A stretch of DNA of 64,000 nt. It comes from Triangularia verruculosa. Lineage: Eukaryota > Ascomycota > Sordariomycetes > Sordariales > Podosporaceae. Both the position numbers and the translations under genes were made by a program. This document shows positions 24,331 through 34,686 of the stretch, piece after piece. The notes below the pieces were generated by a model, which ran no database searches, was not told the DNA's origin, and worked only from the letters and a program-made list of their open reading frames with translations. Each line of letters begins with the position of its first letter. Within the stretch, counting starts at the first letter, position 1. The stretch is taken from the NCBI GenBank assembly GCA_033296885.1, contig MU863958.1, forward strand, positions 62,001 through 126,000. Reading direction: 5' to 3'.

Positions 24331-25882
24331 ATGAAGTTCTTTCTGCGAACACGGCGACTTCTCTCCACAGCGTCTCGCATACAGACAATTATCAAGAGAA
24401 TGAAGCCTCTCATCATCATCTATGGGTCAACAGGCACCGGCAAGTCAGATGTAAGTGCATCTCATCTAGCCTTGGCGTCCGTTGTTGACAACCGTCCCAT
24501 CATAGCTTGCCGTTGAGCTGGCCACTCGCTTCAACGGCGAGGTCATCAATGCCGATGCCATGCAAATGTACAAGGGCTTGCCCATCGTCACCAACAAGAT
24601 CACTCCTGAAGAGCAGAAAGGCATTCCTCACCACTTACTTGGCAACATCGATCTGAGTGAAGACCCCTGGTTCGTGACCCGCTTTAAGCAGGAAGCTACC
24701 CGAATCATCGCTGAGATCCGTTCCCGAGACAAACTCCCAATACTAGTTGGAGGCAGCTCCTACTACCTCGATGGCCTCCTCTTCGATCAAAGACTTGTCG
24801 AGGCTCCACAACCGTCCTCCGAAGAAGGTTGGACCTCCAACCGTGAAGAACTTGCAGCCGAGCACCCGATTCTCACGAGCTCAGGTGAGGCTATGTGGGC
24901 AAAACTCCGTGAGATAGACCCCGCCATGGCCGACAAATGGCATCCCAACGATGCCCGCAAGATTCGAACATCACTCGAAATCTACCTTGCCACAGGCCGG
25001 ACAGCCTCAGAGATCTACGCAGAGCAAAAGTTCAAGAAACGAGCCAGATCCCCACACCAGGACCCTTCTCTTGGCGATGTTCTTCTCTTCTGGCTCTATG
25101 CCCATCGCGATCCCCTCAACGCCCGCCTCGATAAACGAGTGGATAAAATGGTGAAAAACGGTCTTGTGGACGAAACTGCCGAAATCTACGATTATCACCA
25201 GTCTTGTCTCGCCTCTGGGAAGACGGTTGATCGGTCTAAGGGAATCTGGCAGTCTATCGGGTTCCGCCAGTTCGAACCTTATCTTCAAGCAAGAAAAGAA
25301 TTTCCAGAGTACCAGGAGAATCTTGCAAAGTTGATGGCCGCTGGAATTGAAGACACCAAAACCGCCACACGTCAGTACGCTAAATACCAGCTGAGATGGA
25401 TGTCCACCAAGACCCTCACTTCTCTCCAGGAAGAGAGGTTGATGGAGAGGCTATATCTTCTGGACAGCTCCAATATGGATACCTGGCATCGGGAAGTCTT
25501 GGAGAAGGGTGTTGATCTTGCCAGGCAATTTCTGACTGGCGACGAACCGCTACCTGACCCTGTCTCTATCTCAGAGACAGCTCGTGAGGTCTTGGCCGAG
25601 GCGCTCGAGAGGAGCAACCGAAAGGACACGCCATGTCGGAGGACCTGCGAGGTGTGCGAGAAGACTTTGTTGACCGAGGAGCTGTGGCAACAGCATATTA
25701 AAAGTAGTAAACACAAGAAAGTGGTGAGAGCAAAGAGGAAGAGGGCGTTAATACCGGCTGATAAGATCCCATCCAAAGCTCTTGCGAAGCTTGGTGATAA
25801 TGACAGTAGTTCAGATACCAAAGCAAAGGTCCAAAGGAAGGAAGCGACACCGTCAAAGGAACAAACAGTAGAAGAGAAATAG
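24331..25882 (+). CDS. MOD5: tRNA dimethylallyltransferase (MOD5/MiaA family)
   Basis: Two exons, 24331-24450 and 24506-25882 (intron 55 bp); 498 residues. Adds the isopentenyl group to A37 of tRNAs reading UNN codons, using dimethylallyl diphosphate. P-loop GSTGTGKSD at residues 32-40 (the intron falls right after it), followed by the INADAMQMYKGL and 'LVGGSSYY' blocks of the family. Near residues 421-443 a C2H2 zinc finger (C-x2-C, then H-x5-H spacing) is present, as in eukaryotic members. The first 23 residues (MKFFLRTRRLLSTASR...) are a basic, serine/leucine-rich mitochondrial presequence, and Met24 begins exactly at the cytosolic start (MKPLIIIYG). Two start sites giving mitochondrial and cytosolic/nuclear forms, as in yeast Mod5, are likely. 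Confidence 0.96.
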
Positions 25883-26355
25883 ACCTGGGAATTACAAAAC
25901 ACACTGTAGTAATCATTATTGTGGATAGGCTTTGGAAGGTTAGTGGGAGTCATGATCAGTTCCATATCGAGGCCTCATCCACTTACCATTGGCCACCGTG
26001 ACCTTCAGGGGGCTTCGGTGGCTGATCTATCCGCTCTGTACGAACTGCCTCGAGTAATTGCAAGAGCTCTTCACCTCTCTTATTGTGATCCTTGTCATCA
26101 AAAAGCCTGTCAGCATCATCTGCCTCTAAATAGTCAATAGGTGTTCTAGTATATTCGATAGGCCTTAAAGATAATCGAAAATTCTTAGCAAGTGGCCGAA
26201 AGATCTTCAAGACACCCAAAAGACATTAAAGCTAGCATTCTGGCGTTTAAAGATATTACAAAGAAACCCACAGGCAGTCTCCTTACAGATGCAGAGTTGA
26301 GGATGTCAAGACACAGAACACACATATCCTACCCCGTCAAGGAGCGCCTAAAACT
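25883..26355. other. Convergent intergenic spacer
   Basis: Holds the 3' ends of the MOD5-type gene and the oxidoreductase, which face each other. AT-richer segment at 26.08-26.3 kb. No gene seen. Confidence 0.45.
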
Positions 26356-27489
26356 TCACTCCTCGTCCCCTTCACCAACCTTAATCACCACCTTCCCCGC
26401 CGCATGTCCACTCAACAGTACATCAAACCCCTTATTCACCTCCTCAAACTCCCAAACACTATCCACCGCCACCCTCAGCCTCCCATCCCCAAGCATATCA
26501 GCCAAAAGCTGCATCATTTCCTGGCTCGGATCGCTCAAACTGCAAATCTTAAACCTCCTCCCCGTTCCCCCCAGCCACTGGCTCTTCGGCCAGACAATAT
26601 TCGACACTATCTTGACCACCGATTTGAACAAATCCCAGTATCTGTAGTCATCGTAATGTATACTCGCCGCATCGTACACCCCCTCCTCTTTCAGAAACCC
26701 AGCGCAAGCTTTGTACAATCCTTGATTCCCAAAGCCATCAATGACATGATCAAACCTATTGTCACCGCCATACTGTCTGCTGAGGGATCCCGGCAGGTCC
26801 TTATGTTGAGTGTAGTCAACAACAGCATCTGCACCAAGAGACTTGACGAGTTCGGTATTGCGGCCGGAGCAGACGGCCACAACATACCCATCCTTCCCCA
26901 CCGCATCCCTCACCAACTGCAAAGCCGCAGTCCCAACCCCGCCACTGGCTCCTACCACGAGGACTTTATCCCCCTTCTTGACGCCCGCCTCCCGGAGCTG
27001 CAACAAAGCAGTGCAACCGGTCAACATCAACCCAGCCCCTTCAGCAAGTTTCCTCACCTCTGGCAACTTGACGCAGTACTTTGCCGGGATGGGGACATGT
27101 TTCTGGAGCCCGCCGATGCCGGTCTTGAGCATGTGCGGAAACGGCGGGAAGCAGATTACCCTGTCGCCGGGCTGGAACCTCTGCTGCTGCTGGGTGGTAT
27201 TAGATGGGAGATGGGAGGAGACTACCACGCCGGTGAAGTCGAGTGCCGGGACGGCTGAGGGTGTGGAGTGGGTGAAGTAGGGGATGCATGTTAGGCTTAC
27301 GATGTCGGCTGGGTTCAGGGCTGCGTAGCTGACGGAGACGAGGAGGGTTTCTTCGGTGGAGGAAGGAGGTGGGAAGGTGATGGGGTGGGAGGGGGTGAGT
27401 GAGAGGGCTGAGCGAGGGGAGGTAGAGATGGAGGTGTATGTCCAGGCTTGGGTCGTTTTGGGTAGTGAAGAGGGAGGTTGTATTGACAT
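26356..27489 (-). CDS. Zinc-less MDR oxidoreductase (quinone/enoyl reductase-like)
   Basis: Intronless, 377 residues from the ATG at 27489; an upstream in-frame ATG at 27621 would add 44 residues that look like leader. The GroES-like N-terminal domain contains 'SYAALNPADIVSL' and 'ALDFTGVV', followed by 'FQPGDRVICF'. The Rossmann fold starts near residue 173 with VVGASGGVGTAALQL (G-x-G-G-V-G nucleotide loop), then 'SLGADAVVDYT', the NADPH-side block. The cysteine cluster and catalytic zinc ligands of alcohol dehydrogenases are absent, placing it in the quinone-oxidoreductase/RTN4IP1-like branch. Substrate unknown. C-terminus ends 'GHAAGKVVIKV', the usual final strand of the family. Confidence 0.9.
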   Translation of the reverse strand: MSIQPPSSLPKTTQAWTYTSISTSPRSALSLTPSHPITFPPPSSTEETLLVSVSYAALNPADIVSLTCIPYFTHSTPSAVPALDFTGVVVSSHLPSNTTQQQQRFQPGDRVICFPPFPHMLKTGIGGLQKHVPIPAKYCVKLPEVRKLAEGAGLMLTGCTALLQLREAGVKKGDKVLVVGASGGVGTAALQLVRDAVGKDGYVVAVCSGRNTELVKSLGADAVVDYTQHKDLPGSLSRQYGGDNRFDHVIDGFGNQGLYKACAGFLKEEGVYDAASIHYDDYRYWDLFKSVVKIVSNIVWPKSQWLGGTGRRFKICSLSDPSQEMMQLLADMLGDGRLRVAVDSVWEFEEVNKGFDVLLSGHAAGKVVIKVGEGDEE

Positions 27490-27970
27490 TTTGGTGAGGA
27501 AGGGTGTTAAGTCGAGGGCGAAGGCCTGTTTGGAGGGTGGGTGAGGGGGAAGATCAAATGTGTACAAGTCCACGAAGATGAGGGGTAGCTGAAGAGGTGG
27601 ACAAATCAGTGACACATCCAAGGTGGTAGGCCGGTGTTATATATGTAAATCTAATGCACTCTTGATCCCTGCCTATTTTAGAGTCAGTTGAACACTTTGG
27701 AACTGCCAAGGCAATTGTGCTGTTGTATGAATGTGTCCGACGTGAAGTTCTGACGGCCGCGTCATTCTCCCGTTGCCCGCCAACGTAGCTCGTTAAGCTG
27801 GCCAATGCAGCCAACAAGACACAGAATGTGGCGCTGAATGTTGCCGAGCTGAATGACCGAAACTGAAGCATGTGAAAGGCCAAAAAAGTATTAGACTACG
27901 TAAGGGTCTTGAAACTGCAGCTCCAAGAAGACACAAGAAGGGTTACACACGTATTTTCGCACCGGGCTTC
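27490..27970. other. Intergenic
   Basis: Promoter of the oxidoreductase and 3' flank of the lipid-transfer gene. No gene or repeat recognised. Confidence 0.4.
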
Positions 27971-29005
27971 TTAGTTTGCGGGCGCAACCGCTGCCGGAGC
28001 AGCCTCCGACGTGACCTCTGCCGTCTTGGCTTCGACGGCAGGTGTGGCAGCAGGCGCAGCGGTCGACTTTTCTGTTGCGGACCCAACTCCAGCCGCACTG
28101 GCACCAGCCAGATGGTCCTCCGACTCGCCAATTTGCTTCCCACCAGCAACCCACTTCTGCCACCGGGCCTCTCGCCTCTCCTTACACAACCCCTGCAAAG
28201 CCGGCCAGTATTGACTGTGGTCGTACTCAAAGGTGAGCTTGCCGCTGCTGAACTCGGACCACATCTGCTCCGTCGGCACGTACTGGCTCATATCCTCGTT
28301 GAACTTGAGCTTCTCGCGCGTGTGAGGGTCGATGAATGGCGTGATGAGCTTGAAGAAAGCAGTCACTACCCAGGGCATGTTGATGATAAGCGCCTTGCCC
28401 AATCTCTCGGGGTAGTGATGCTGAAGAATGTCGAGAACCTCGCGTGCTTGGCCGATACCAGGTGATGTATTGGATCGGGACTTGCTCTGCTTGAAATTAA
28501 TCAGAAGTGCCAGAGTCTCCTGCCCGGGTGGCATAATGTCGATAACACGCTCCACCATGAAAACAAGATGCTGAACCTGGCGAGGGGAGGCCTCGGTGTT
28601 CTGACGGCCTGGGTTGAGGTAGTGGCAGGGGCGGCCTTCCTTGTCGTAGCCGAGGAGGATTTGCTTGCCGGTCTCGTTCTCGGGGGAAATTTGATCGGCC
28701 GTCAAGTCCTCCACACCGTACTCTCTCCTCCAGGTAAGCGTCTTCAGTAGACGCTTCTCGGCATCCTGTTGATTCCACTTAGTCGCCCTCAGATAGCGCA
28801 GCAGGCATTCCTTAGTCAACCAGAACTTCTCGCTGTCTGTCAGCGGGCCGGCCTTGCCCTGGGTAGAAGGGATCTCTGGCCAGCCCTTTACTTGCTCGAG
28901 AAGCCAGTCGTACTTCTTCTGCTGCTCGGTGTCCAAGGTTGGGCGCTCTTTTGGCTGGCTACCGGCAACGGGCGAGGGCAATGGTGTTTTGAGAACTTCA
29001 GCCAT
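27971..29005 (-). CDS. PDR16: Sec14-like phosphatidylinositol transfer protein, PDR16/PDR17 type
   Basis: Intronless, 344 residues. CRAL-TRIO N-terminal helices near 60-110 (LLRYLRATKWN, LTWRREYGV). The CRAL-TRIO lipid-binding fold spans about 120-270 with the Pdr16 hallmarks ENETGKQILLGYD, 'CHYLNPGRQNT', VQHLVFMVERVIDIMPPGQ and HHYPERLGKALIINMPW. A C-terminal alanine-rich tail of about 45 residues is extra to the yeast protein. Pdr16/17 exchange phosphatidylinositol between membranes at the plasma membrane and lipid droplets and affect sterol content and azole tolerance. The gene diverges from POL12, with an inverted-repeat element between them. Confidence 0.95.
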   Translation of the reverse strand: MAEVLKTPLPSPVAGSQPKERPTLDTEQQKKYDWLLEQVKGWPEIPSTQGKAGPLTDSEKFWLTKECLLRYLRATKWNQQDAEKRLLKTLTWRREYGVEDLTADQISPENETGKQILLGYDKEGRPCHYLNPGRQNTEASPRQVQHLVFMVERVIDIMPPGQETLALLINFKQSKSRSNTSPGIGQAREVLDILQHHYPERLGKALIINMPWVVTAFFKLITPFIDPHTREKLKFNEDMSQYVPTEQMWSEFSSGKLTFEYDHSQYWPALQGLCKERREARWQKWVAGGKQIGESEDHLAGASAAGVGSATEKSTAAPAATPAVEAKTAEVTSEAAPAAVAPAN

Positions 29006-29191
29006 GTTGATGTGTTGAAAGACTCGTCAGACTTTTGACTGCTGAGTGAAATGGCAAGGAGTCTGGGAACGAGGTTAACAAAAGCTATAAGTAGTCTTCG
29101 AGGAGTGGATCCCAATTTACCAGACAATTACCTGTCGGTGAATGAAAGACACCGCCGCTCCGCATGTCTCGAAGGGGCAGCAAGATTCAAA

Positions 29192-29380
29192 TACCGTATC
29201 TACTCAGTGAATTGGTATATAGCTAGGCCGAGAGTCGCCTAGTGACCTAGATCTTATTGGTCGGATCCGGGGCGATTGCGGGCTGAACTGGGCGCGAAGC
29301 CGGAAGTCAAGGGTTTTTGCTGCAATACGCTAGACAATTCTCGGCCAAGCTATATACCAATTCACTGAGTAGATACGGTA
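29192..29380. mobile_element. MITE-like element with 42-bp terminal inverted repeats
   Basis: Left arm 29192-29233 and right arm 29339-29380 are reverse complements at 41 of 42 positions; the only difference is A/T in 'agctAgg' versus 'agctTgg'. The 105-bp centre is GC-rich and has no open frame. Each arm begins or ends in TA, as expected for a TA-target (Tc1/mariner-class) insertion, with the TA possibly being the target duplication. The element lies in the PDR16/POL12 divergent promoter region, about 190 bp from the PDR16 start codon. Family not recognised; a non-mobile hairpin is the alternative. Confidence 0.7.
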
Positions 29381-29719
29381 CTAAGACCGTAAAGGGAGAG
29401 GACAGGTCGCAATTAAAGAATGTATACACAACAGTAGACAAGTTCCGAGAGCCAACAAGAAAAGGAACAACACAGAAAGAAGCTGGTGGTTGATAGGGAG
29501 ACCTGGGCCAGATATCGATATGTCCACCGCTCCCAACAGACCGGCTCCAACAGCCTCGAATCGACCTGTGGTTTGGACGCTAAGGCATGATTGGCTCGGA
29601 AGCAGCTAAAGCGGGCCGCAATTTTCAGTGCTGAGATCAGCAAAACCCCTGCCAATCTGTCACTTCAGTCAGCCAAGGCCGACCAGCAACTGTCTCCACA
29701 GCGCGTTAAGTGCTTCTGA

Positions 29720-29734
29720 ACGCGTCAAACGCGT
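29720..29734. promoter_or_regulatory. Two MluI cell-cycle boxes upstream of POL12
   Basis: Two perfect palindromic ACGCGT motifs at 29720-29725 and 29729-29734, nine bases apart start to start, about 160 bp upstream of the POL12 ATG. In yeast such MCB elements bind MBF (Mbp1/Swi6) and drive G1/S expression of replication genes including POL12. Position, spacing and gene identity all agree; binding itself is inferred. Confidence 0.75.
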
Positions 29735-29892
29735 CCCACTTTATGAACTGTCAACCAAATATTGATCCAGGAAACTGCCCCTCAGTCGGGATAGCCACCA
29801 GCAAGCAACGTCCGTTTGTAACATTGCGCCGACACCGATTCGACCCGATTCGACATCGACGAATTCGAAATTGTATAGAAACAAACTGCAAC

Positions 29893-31980
29893 ATGTCCGA
29901 AACCGAGATAATCGCAGAGCTGAACGAGCAGTTTGGCTCGGGCAACAAGAAGCTCGAGCCTGATGTCGTCGCTGAGCTGCGATCCATTATGCGCCTACAC
30001 GAGCTGTCCGTCGAGGACTTATTCTTCAAATGGGAGTCCTATTGTATCAAGATGGACATAGACGCAGCCCAGACACCTATCGAAACCCTCCGACATTTCA
30101 AACAGGATTTGCATGATACACTGGAGAGAACCAGCCGATCGCATGTCAAGATCAAGACAGAGAAGGGCGTCTCGGCGACACCACGGGCACCGAGAGTCAG
30201 TGGCGGTGACGTTTTCGGAATGTTGGACAGCCTCACAACGCCAGGCGCAGGAAGGGCTTCCAAGGTTGGCGCAAAGCGGACGCCAGCGGTCAATCGTGTC
30301 AAGGCCGAGCCTGTGAGCTCACCAGTCAGGTTGGCTGATCAGCTCGATTCTATGGGCGCTATTCCGTACGCTCAACTTTCCATATGTGCGACCCTTTCTA
30401 GAGGCTGACTGCTGTAGACCATCGTCCTTCAATGACAGACCAAATGCGGGCGACACGGTAGAAATCCTTAACGACCAGCTCCCAAGTGCCGAACCCCCTA
30501 TCGGCCCCTTCAGCGAATCCCGAATCAAACTCACCGCTGCCTCGGACCAGAAGAAGCTTGGGTACAAACCACTTGCCATGAAGGTATCCGAATCCTCCGA
30601 AATCCTCGACGACCGGATAGACGACTTCGTGACCCTGGTCATGCAACACCACAAACTGGAAGAGTCTGCCTTTGGGAGTGCCGCCAGCCAGAGCACCTCT
30701 GAAATCGTTGCCGTCGGTCGTATCGCCTCCGACTCATCAGAAGGCAAGCTCAACGCTGCCTCTCTGGTCCTCGAAACCTCCCGCAGGATGGGCGGCGGTC
30801 TCCGCGTGCCTCTCAACGTCTCCAAGCTTAAGGGCTACCAATTCTTCCCTGGCCAGATCGTTGCCTTGAAAGGTGTAAACAGCAACGGCCACGAGTTCAC
30901 CATCCACCAAATCCTCGACCTGCCCATCCTCCCCAACGCAGCCTCTACCCCTGACTCCCTCAGCGCCCACCTCCAGCGTCTCCGCGGCGGCCCAGACGCC
31001 ATGGACTCTGATTCAGACCCCGCGCCCCTGAACGTAATGTTCGCCTCTGGACCCTACACAGCAGACGACAACCTCGACTTCGAACCCCTAAAAACCCTTT
31101 GCAACGAAGCAGCCGACATCTACGTCGACGCGCTCGTCCTCACCGGGCCATTCATCGACATGGAGCACCCCATGATCGCCTCGGGCGACTTCGACCTCCC
31201 CGAAGAATTCCTCTCCTCTATCGACCTAGACACAGCAACCATGTCCACCGTCTTCAAGTACCTCGTCGCCCCCTCCCTCAACCATCTCGCCTCCGCCAAC
31301 CCCAGCATCACCATCCTCCTCATCCCCTCGGTCCGCGACGTTCTAGATAAACACGTGTCCTGGCCCCAAGACGCTTTTCCTCGCAAAGAACTTGGTCTGC
31401 CGAAAGCGGCGAAAATCATAGGAAATCCAATGACGCTCAGTATGAATGAGATCGTCCTTGGGATTAGCAGTCAGGATGTCCTCTTTGAGCTGAGACATGA
31501 GGAGTTGGTTGGTGGTAGGCCGCAAGAACCGAGGTTGCTGGAAAGAGCGTGTAGGTATTTGGTTGAGCAGAGGCATTACTTCCCGCTGTTCCCACCGACG
31601 GATAGAAGGAAGCTGCCTAAGACGGGTAGAGGGGACGGGGTTGGGCCCGGGGCGGTGTTGGATGTGGGGTATCTGAAGTTGGGGGAGATGGTGAATGTGA
31701 GGCCGGATGTGTTGGTGGTGCCGAGTTCGTTGCCGCCGTTTGCTAAGGTATGTTTCCCCTTTCTGGGCTCTCTAAGTGGAAGCAAGAAGCTGACAATGAT
31801 GGATAGGTTGTTGAGAGTGTACTTGTGATCAATCCTGGGTATCTTTCGAAGAGAAGGGGAGCGGGAACGTATGCGAAGATGACGGTTTACCCTCCTGATC
31901 TGTCGAAGCAGGAGCAGACGGGTGGAATGCTAGCGCATAGGATCTTTGAGAGGGCGAGGGTGGAGATCACGAGGATTTGA
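29893..31980 (+). CDS. POL12: DNA polymerase alpha subunit B
   Basis: Three exons, 29893-30365, 30418-31747 and 31807-31980 (introns 52 and 59 bp); 658 residues. The N-terminal helical domain (about 1-75) is followed by a flexible linker with 'TPRAPR' and 'KRTPAVNRVKAEP' patches. The OB-fold region (about 210-330) includes 'VAVGRIASDSSEGKLNAAS' and 'FFPGQIVALKGVN'. The inactive phosphodiesterase-like domain begins 'NVMFASGPYT' and contains 'DALVLTGPFID' and 'ILLIPSVRDV'. The last exon supplies 'VINPGYLSKRRGAGTYAKM', the conserved C-terminal block. The protein tethers the pol alpha catalytic subunit and primase for initiation of DNA synthesis. Start chosen at MSETEI because the 61 residues upstream in frame are non-conserved leader. 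Confidence 0.97.
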
Positions 31981-32137
31981 GGCGGTGAGGACCACGATCT
32001 TGTTGGATTAGATAGCGGTCGAATAAAAAAGCATAATGCGATTTCTCGTACTTTGCGGTGACCTAGGGAGATTCGTTGTGGATACTGACAGAACTTTGTC
32101 AAGCATTATGTACTACATTATACAGAGGCTGTTGCCT

Positions 32138-33310
32138 TTACCGGGTATCTATCCTCCTTCGCTTATCGCTATCATAGCGATCCCTCTCTCGTTCCCGTGA
32201 CGGTGAGCGTTTCCGCCTTGGAGACCGTGACCGTGACCTCGACTGCCTCCGTTCACGGCTGTCATCCTGCCGCCGATATCTGTCACGGTCATCATCTCTT
32301 CGCCTGTCCCTGTCATCATCTCTTCGCCTATCCCTGTCCCGATCTCTGTACCTATCCTGAGCTCTGTCTGGATCTCTCCTGTCGTCATCCCTCCTCCTCT
32401 CCCTCCTCTCCCCCAATGGAATAGCATTCGACCCCTTCGGCCCCTCATCACCCCCATCCCTCTCCCTGAACCCCCCTCTATCACTCTGAAACCTCTCATC
32501 CAACCCCCTATCATCAAAACCCCCTCTATTCCCCCTCGCAACCCCACCCCACTGCCCCGTATCTTCACTCCTCATATCCCTATACTTCGTCGCTCCCTTC
32601 TTCCCCAGCTTCGTCATATCCCTCATCTGCAGCGCCTTCGGAAGCAACTCCCGATTCTTCACCTCATCCGCAAACCTCGCCCCCATAATATCCCTATCCG
32701 CCAGCCCCGCCTCAGCCGCCTGATCACTATAAAACGCACCCTTGTGAAAGTACTTTTGCATATACGCCACCTTCCCTTTACCCTCCTTCTCCTCCTTTTG
32801 CTTCCTCAAATGCTCCTCATCTTCGGCCCTCCTCTCCTCCTCCGTCAGATTCCGCCTCCTTTCAATCTCGGCGAGCTCCTTCTCCTTCGCCTCAATAGCC
32901 TCCCTCTCCCTCTTCAACCGCTTCAACTCCCGCAGCTTCCAAGCAGCGTACTCCGCCTCGGGATCGACATCGTCCGTGTCGTCGACCTCGTTCTCCGGCT
33001 CGTCGTCGTCGTCCCAGTGCTTCTTTCCCGATTGCCTTGCCAGGAGATCTTTTGCGATTTGCTCCTCAACCAGCGCGTCGGCGGCCTTCTTTCGAGCTTC
33101 TTCTTCGGCCGCTGCTAGGGCTTCTTCTTGCTCTTGCTTGATCTGGGCGGCGGTCTTGTTGCGCTGCGACTTGGGGATGAATTTGGGGCGGGCCATCAGC
33201 GGGCGGCGGGGGGCTTCATCTTCGCTCGAGGAGGATTCGCTGCCGGAGCCGGAGCCGGAGCCGGATTCTGACTCGGAGGGGGAGCGGACGCGTCGGGGTG
33301 GGAGGTCCAT
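32138..33310 (-). CDS. MFAP1-type spliceosomal protein
   Basis: Intronless, 390 residues from the ATG at 33310. Residues 1-35 carry a serine/glycine/acidic repeat and then FIPKSQR. The central part is a long charged coiled coil (AWKLRELKRLKRER..., RRNLTEEERRAEDEEHL) ending in the signature 'YMQKYFHKGAFYSD' of microfibrillar-associated protein 1. The C-terminus (about 285-390) is an R-D and R-S dipeptide domain. MFAP1 (yeast Spp381-related) is a B-complex component of the spliceosome that binds Prp38. An alternative upstream ATG at 33349 would add 13 residues. The RD/RS tail is encoded by near-repetitive codons, which produce shadow frames on both strands. Confidence 0.93.
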   Translation of the reverse strand: MDLPPRRVRSPSESESGSGSGSGSESSSSEDEAPRRPLMARPKFIPKSQRNKTAAQIKQEQEEALAAAEEEARKKAADALVEEQIAKDLLARQSGKKHWDDDDEPENEVDDTDDVDPEAEYAAWKLRELKRLKREREAIEAKEKELAEIERRRNLTEEERRAEDEEHLRKQKEEKEGKGKVAYMQKYFHKGAFYSDQAAEAGLADRDIMGARFADEVKNRELLPKALQMRDMTKLGKKGATKYRDMRSEDTGQWGGVARGNRGGFDDRGLDERFQSDRGGFRERDGGDEGPKGSNAIPLGERRERRRDDDRRDPDRAQDRYRDRDRDRRRDDDRDRRRDDDRDRYRRQDDSRERRQSRSRSRSPRRKRSPSRERERDRYDSDKRRRIDTR

Positions 33311-33703
33311 CTTGGATTGTGGTTGATGGAGTGTTTTTGATTGTCGCAAAATTCGAGAAATTAGGAAGCTTTGGTGATGAGACGCGACTTTGATGGCGGG
33401 TTGTGGGGAAAGTGGAGCTTGAGGTTTAATTGAGCGCGCTAGCTGTATTTGGTACTTTTGTTTGTACGAGTTGCCGAACTGGTTCAGCCTTCAACGCCGA
33501 GTGGAACATCTCCACGATCACTGTGTTGAAGACCAAAGTTGACAATTGTTGTATTGGATATTTGTCCTATAGAAAACGTATTGCCATCAAGCTCAGATGT
33601 ACGCTGCCCGTTTCCAGGGTTAGTGCTAGAGCTGGAATCCACCCATGCGACACACACTGCTGCTCTGGATATCAAGTGTAACATATCAGTTTGACAGTCA
33701 ATC

Positions 33704-34340
33704 TCACTTTGAACCTCCCGGCCCCATCTCAAGCCGACCAAAAGCCCTATCTAACTCCTCTCCTTCGTCCGGCACCGCCATTTCACTCGCCCCACCTGGC
33801 CCATGCCCGTGTTGCTGCTGTTGCCTTTGCTCATGACCAGATTGACCGGATTCCCCAAGGCTTAACTCCCCAATAGACTCCAGCCCTGACCCATCAAGTG
33901 CGACACTCTTTCTCTCTGGTTGCAAGACCCTCACATCGCTATCCAGCCAGCCTGGTGCTAACCTCCTCTTCTCGGCCAGCTCAGCAGCTTTTATCCTCTC
34001 ATCTATCGCTTTGATCTCAGCCTCGGCATCAGAGGTCAGCTTGGCGATATGATCGCGGAGGGCTCTGCACGAGGCGATAATATCATTTGGATGCGCGGCG
34101 TGACCGGAGGGCGAGACCACATATTTTGGTTGGATGGATTCGCCCGTGGCGTCTGTTGCTCCAACGCCTGAAGCTGATGGGGGGAGGGCAGAAGGCATGG
34201 GTTTGTATGTGTAAGGAAGGGTTGTAGCTGTTGGGAGGTTGACGAAGGGGGAGACTGTCAAGGGCACCTGTTGTAAGAGCGGATGGGAGCCTTGCTGATA
34301 TTAGTAAGTTACTAAGTGAGGCGGGGTCATAGGACATACG
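33704..34340 (-). CDS. Small coiled-coil protein of unknown function
   Basis: Core exon 34294-33704 encodes 196 residues beginning QGSHPLLQQVPL and containing a helical stretch at roughly 80-125 ('HIAKLTSDAEAEIKAIDERI', then AELAEKRRLAPGWLD). A 45-bp GT..AG intron (34295-34339, branch-like TTACTAAT) joins it in frame to an upstream segment reading KFITPCTTI. The ATG at 34358 is out of frame with the core. One in-frame model adds exons 34397-34340 and 34505-34471, giving 227 residues, but its first donor is weak and the first exon would sit in the ICln promoter. The first certain in-frame ATG is at 34198. The tail is rich in Q, H, G and E. I do not recognise the family. Confidence 0.6.
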
Positions 34341-34686
34341 ATTGTCGTGCATGGTGTGATGAACTTCACGTCTATTGCTGATGATTTGATGTGATTGCTA
34401 TCTTTTGTTAGGACTCGAAATTATGAGTTGATAAAAATAATTAGTAAATATGCGACGCGTTTGCTTCTACGTTCGACCAAGAACCTCCCTGCCGCGCCGT
34501 CGCATGACGAAAGAGGGACGTCTCGATAAGGTTATCGATAGGCAAGTTCGACCCCACCAAAATTTGACAGCTCCCGCCAACTCCACAGCAGCTCCCCCAC
34601 TTTGCCAACGTTCCCAAGTCAACATTCATTCAGCGACTCGTCCAAGAAAAAACATCGCCAACTTCCACAACTCACCAGCCGCCAAA

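Noticed and set aside
26404..27258. 284-codon frame opposite the oxidoreductase
   Set aside because: Shadow of the real gene, proline/histidine-rich.
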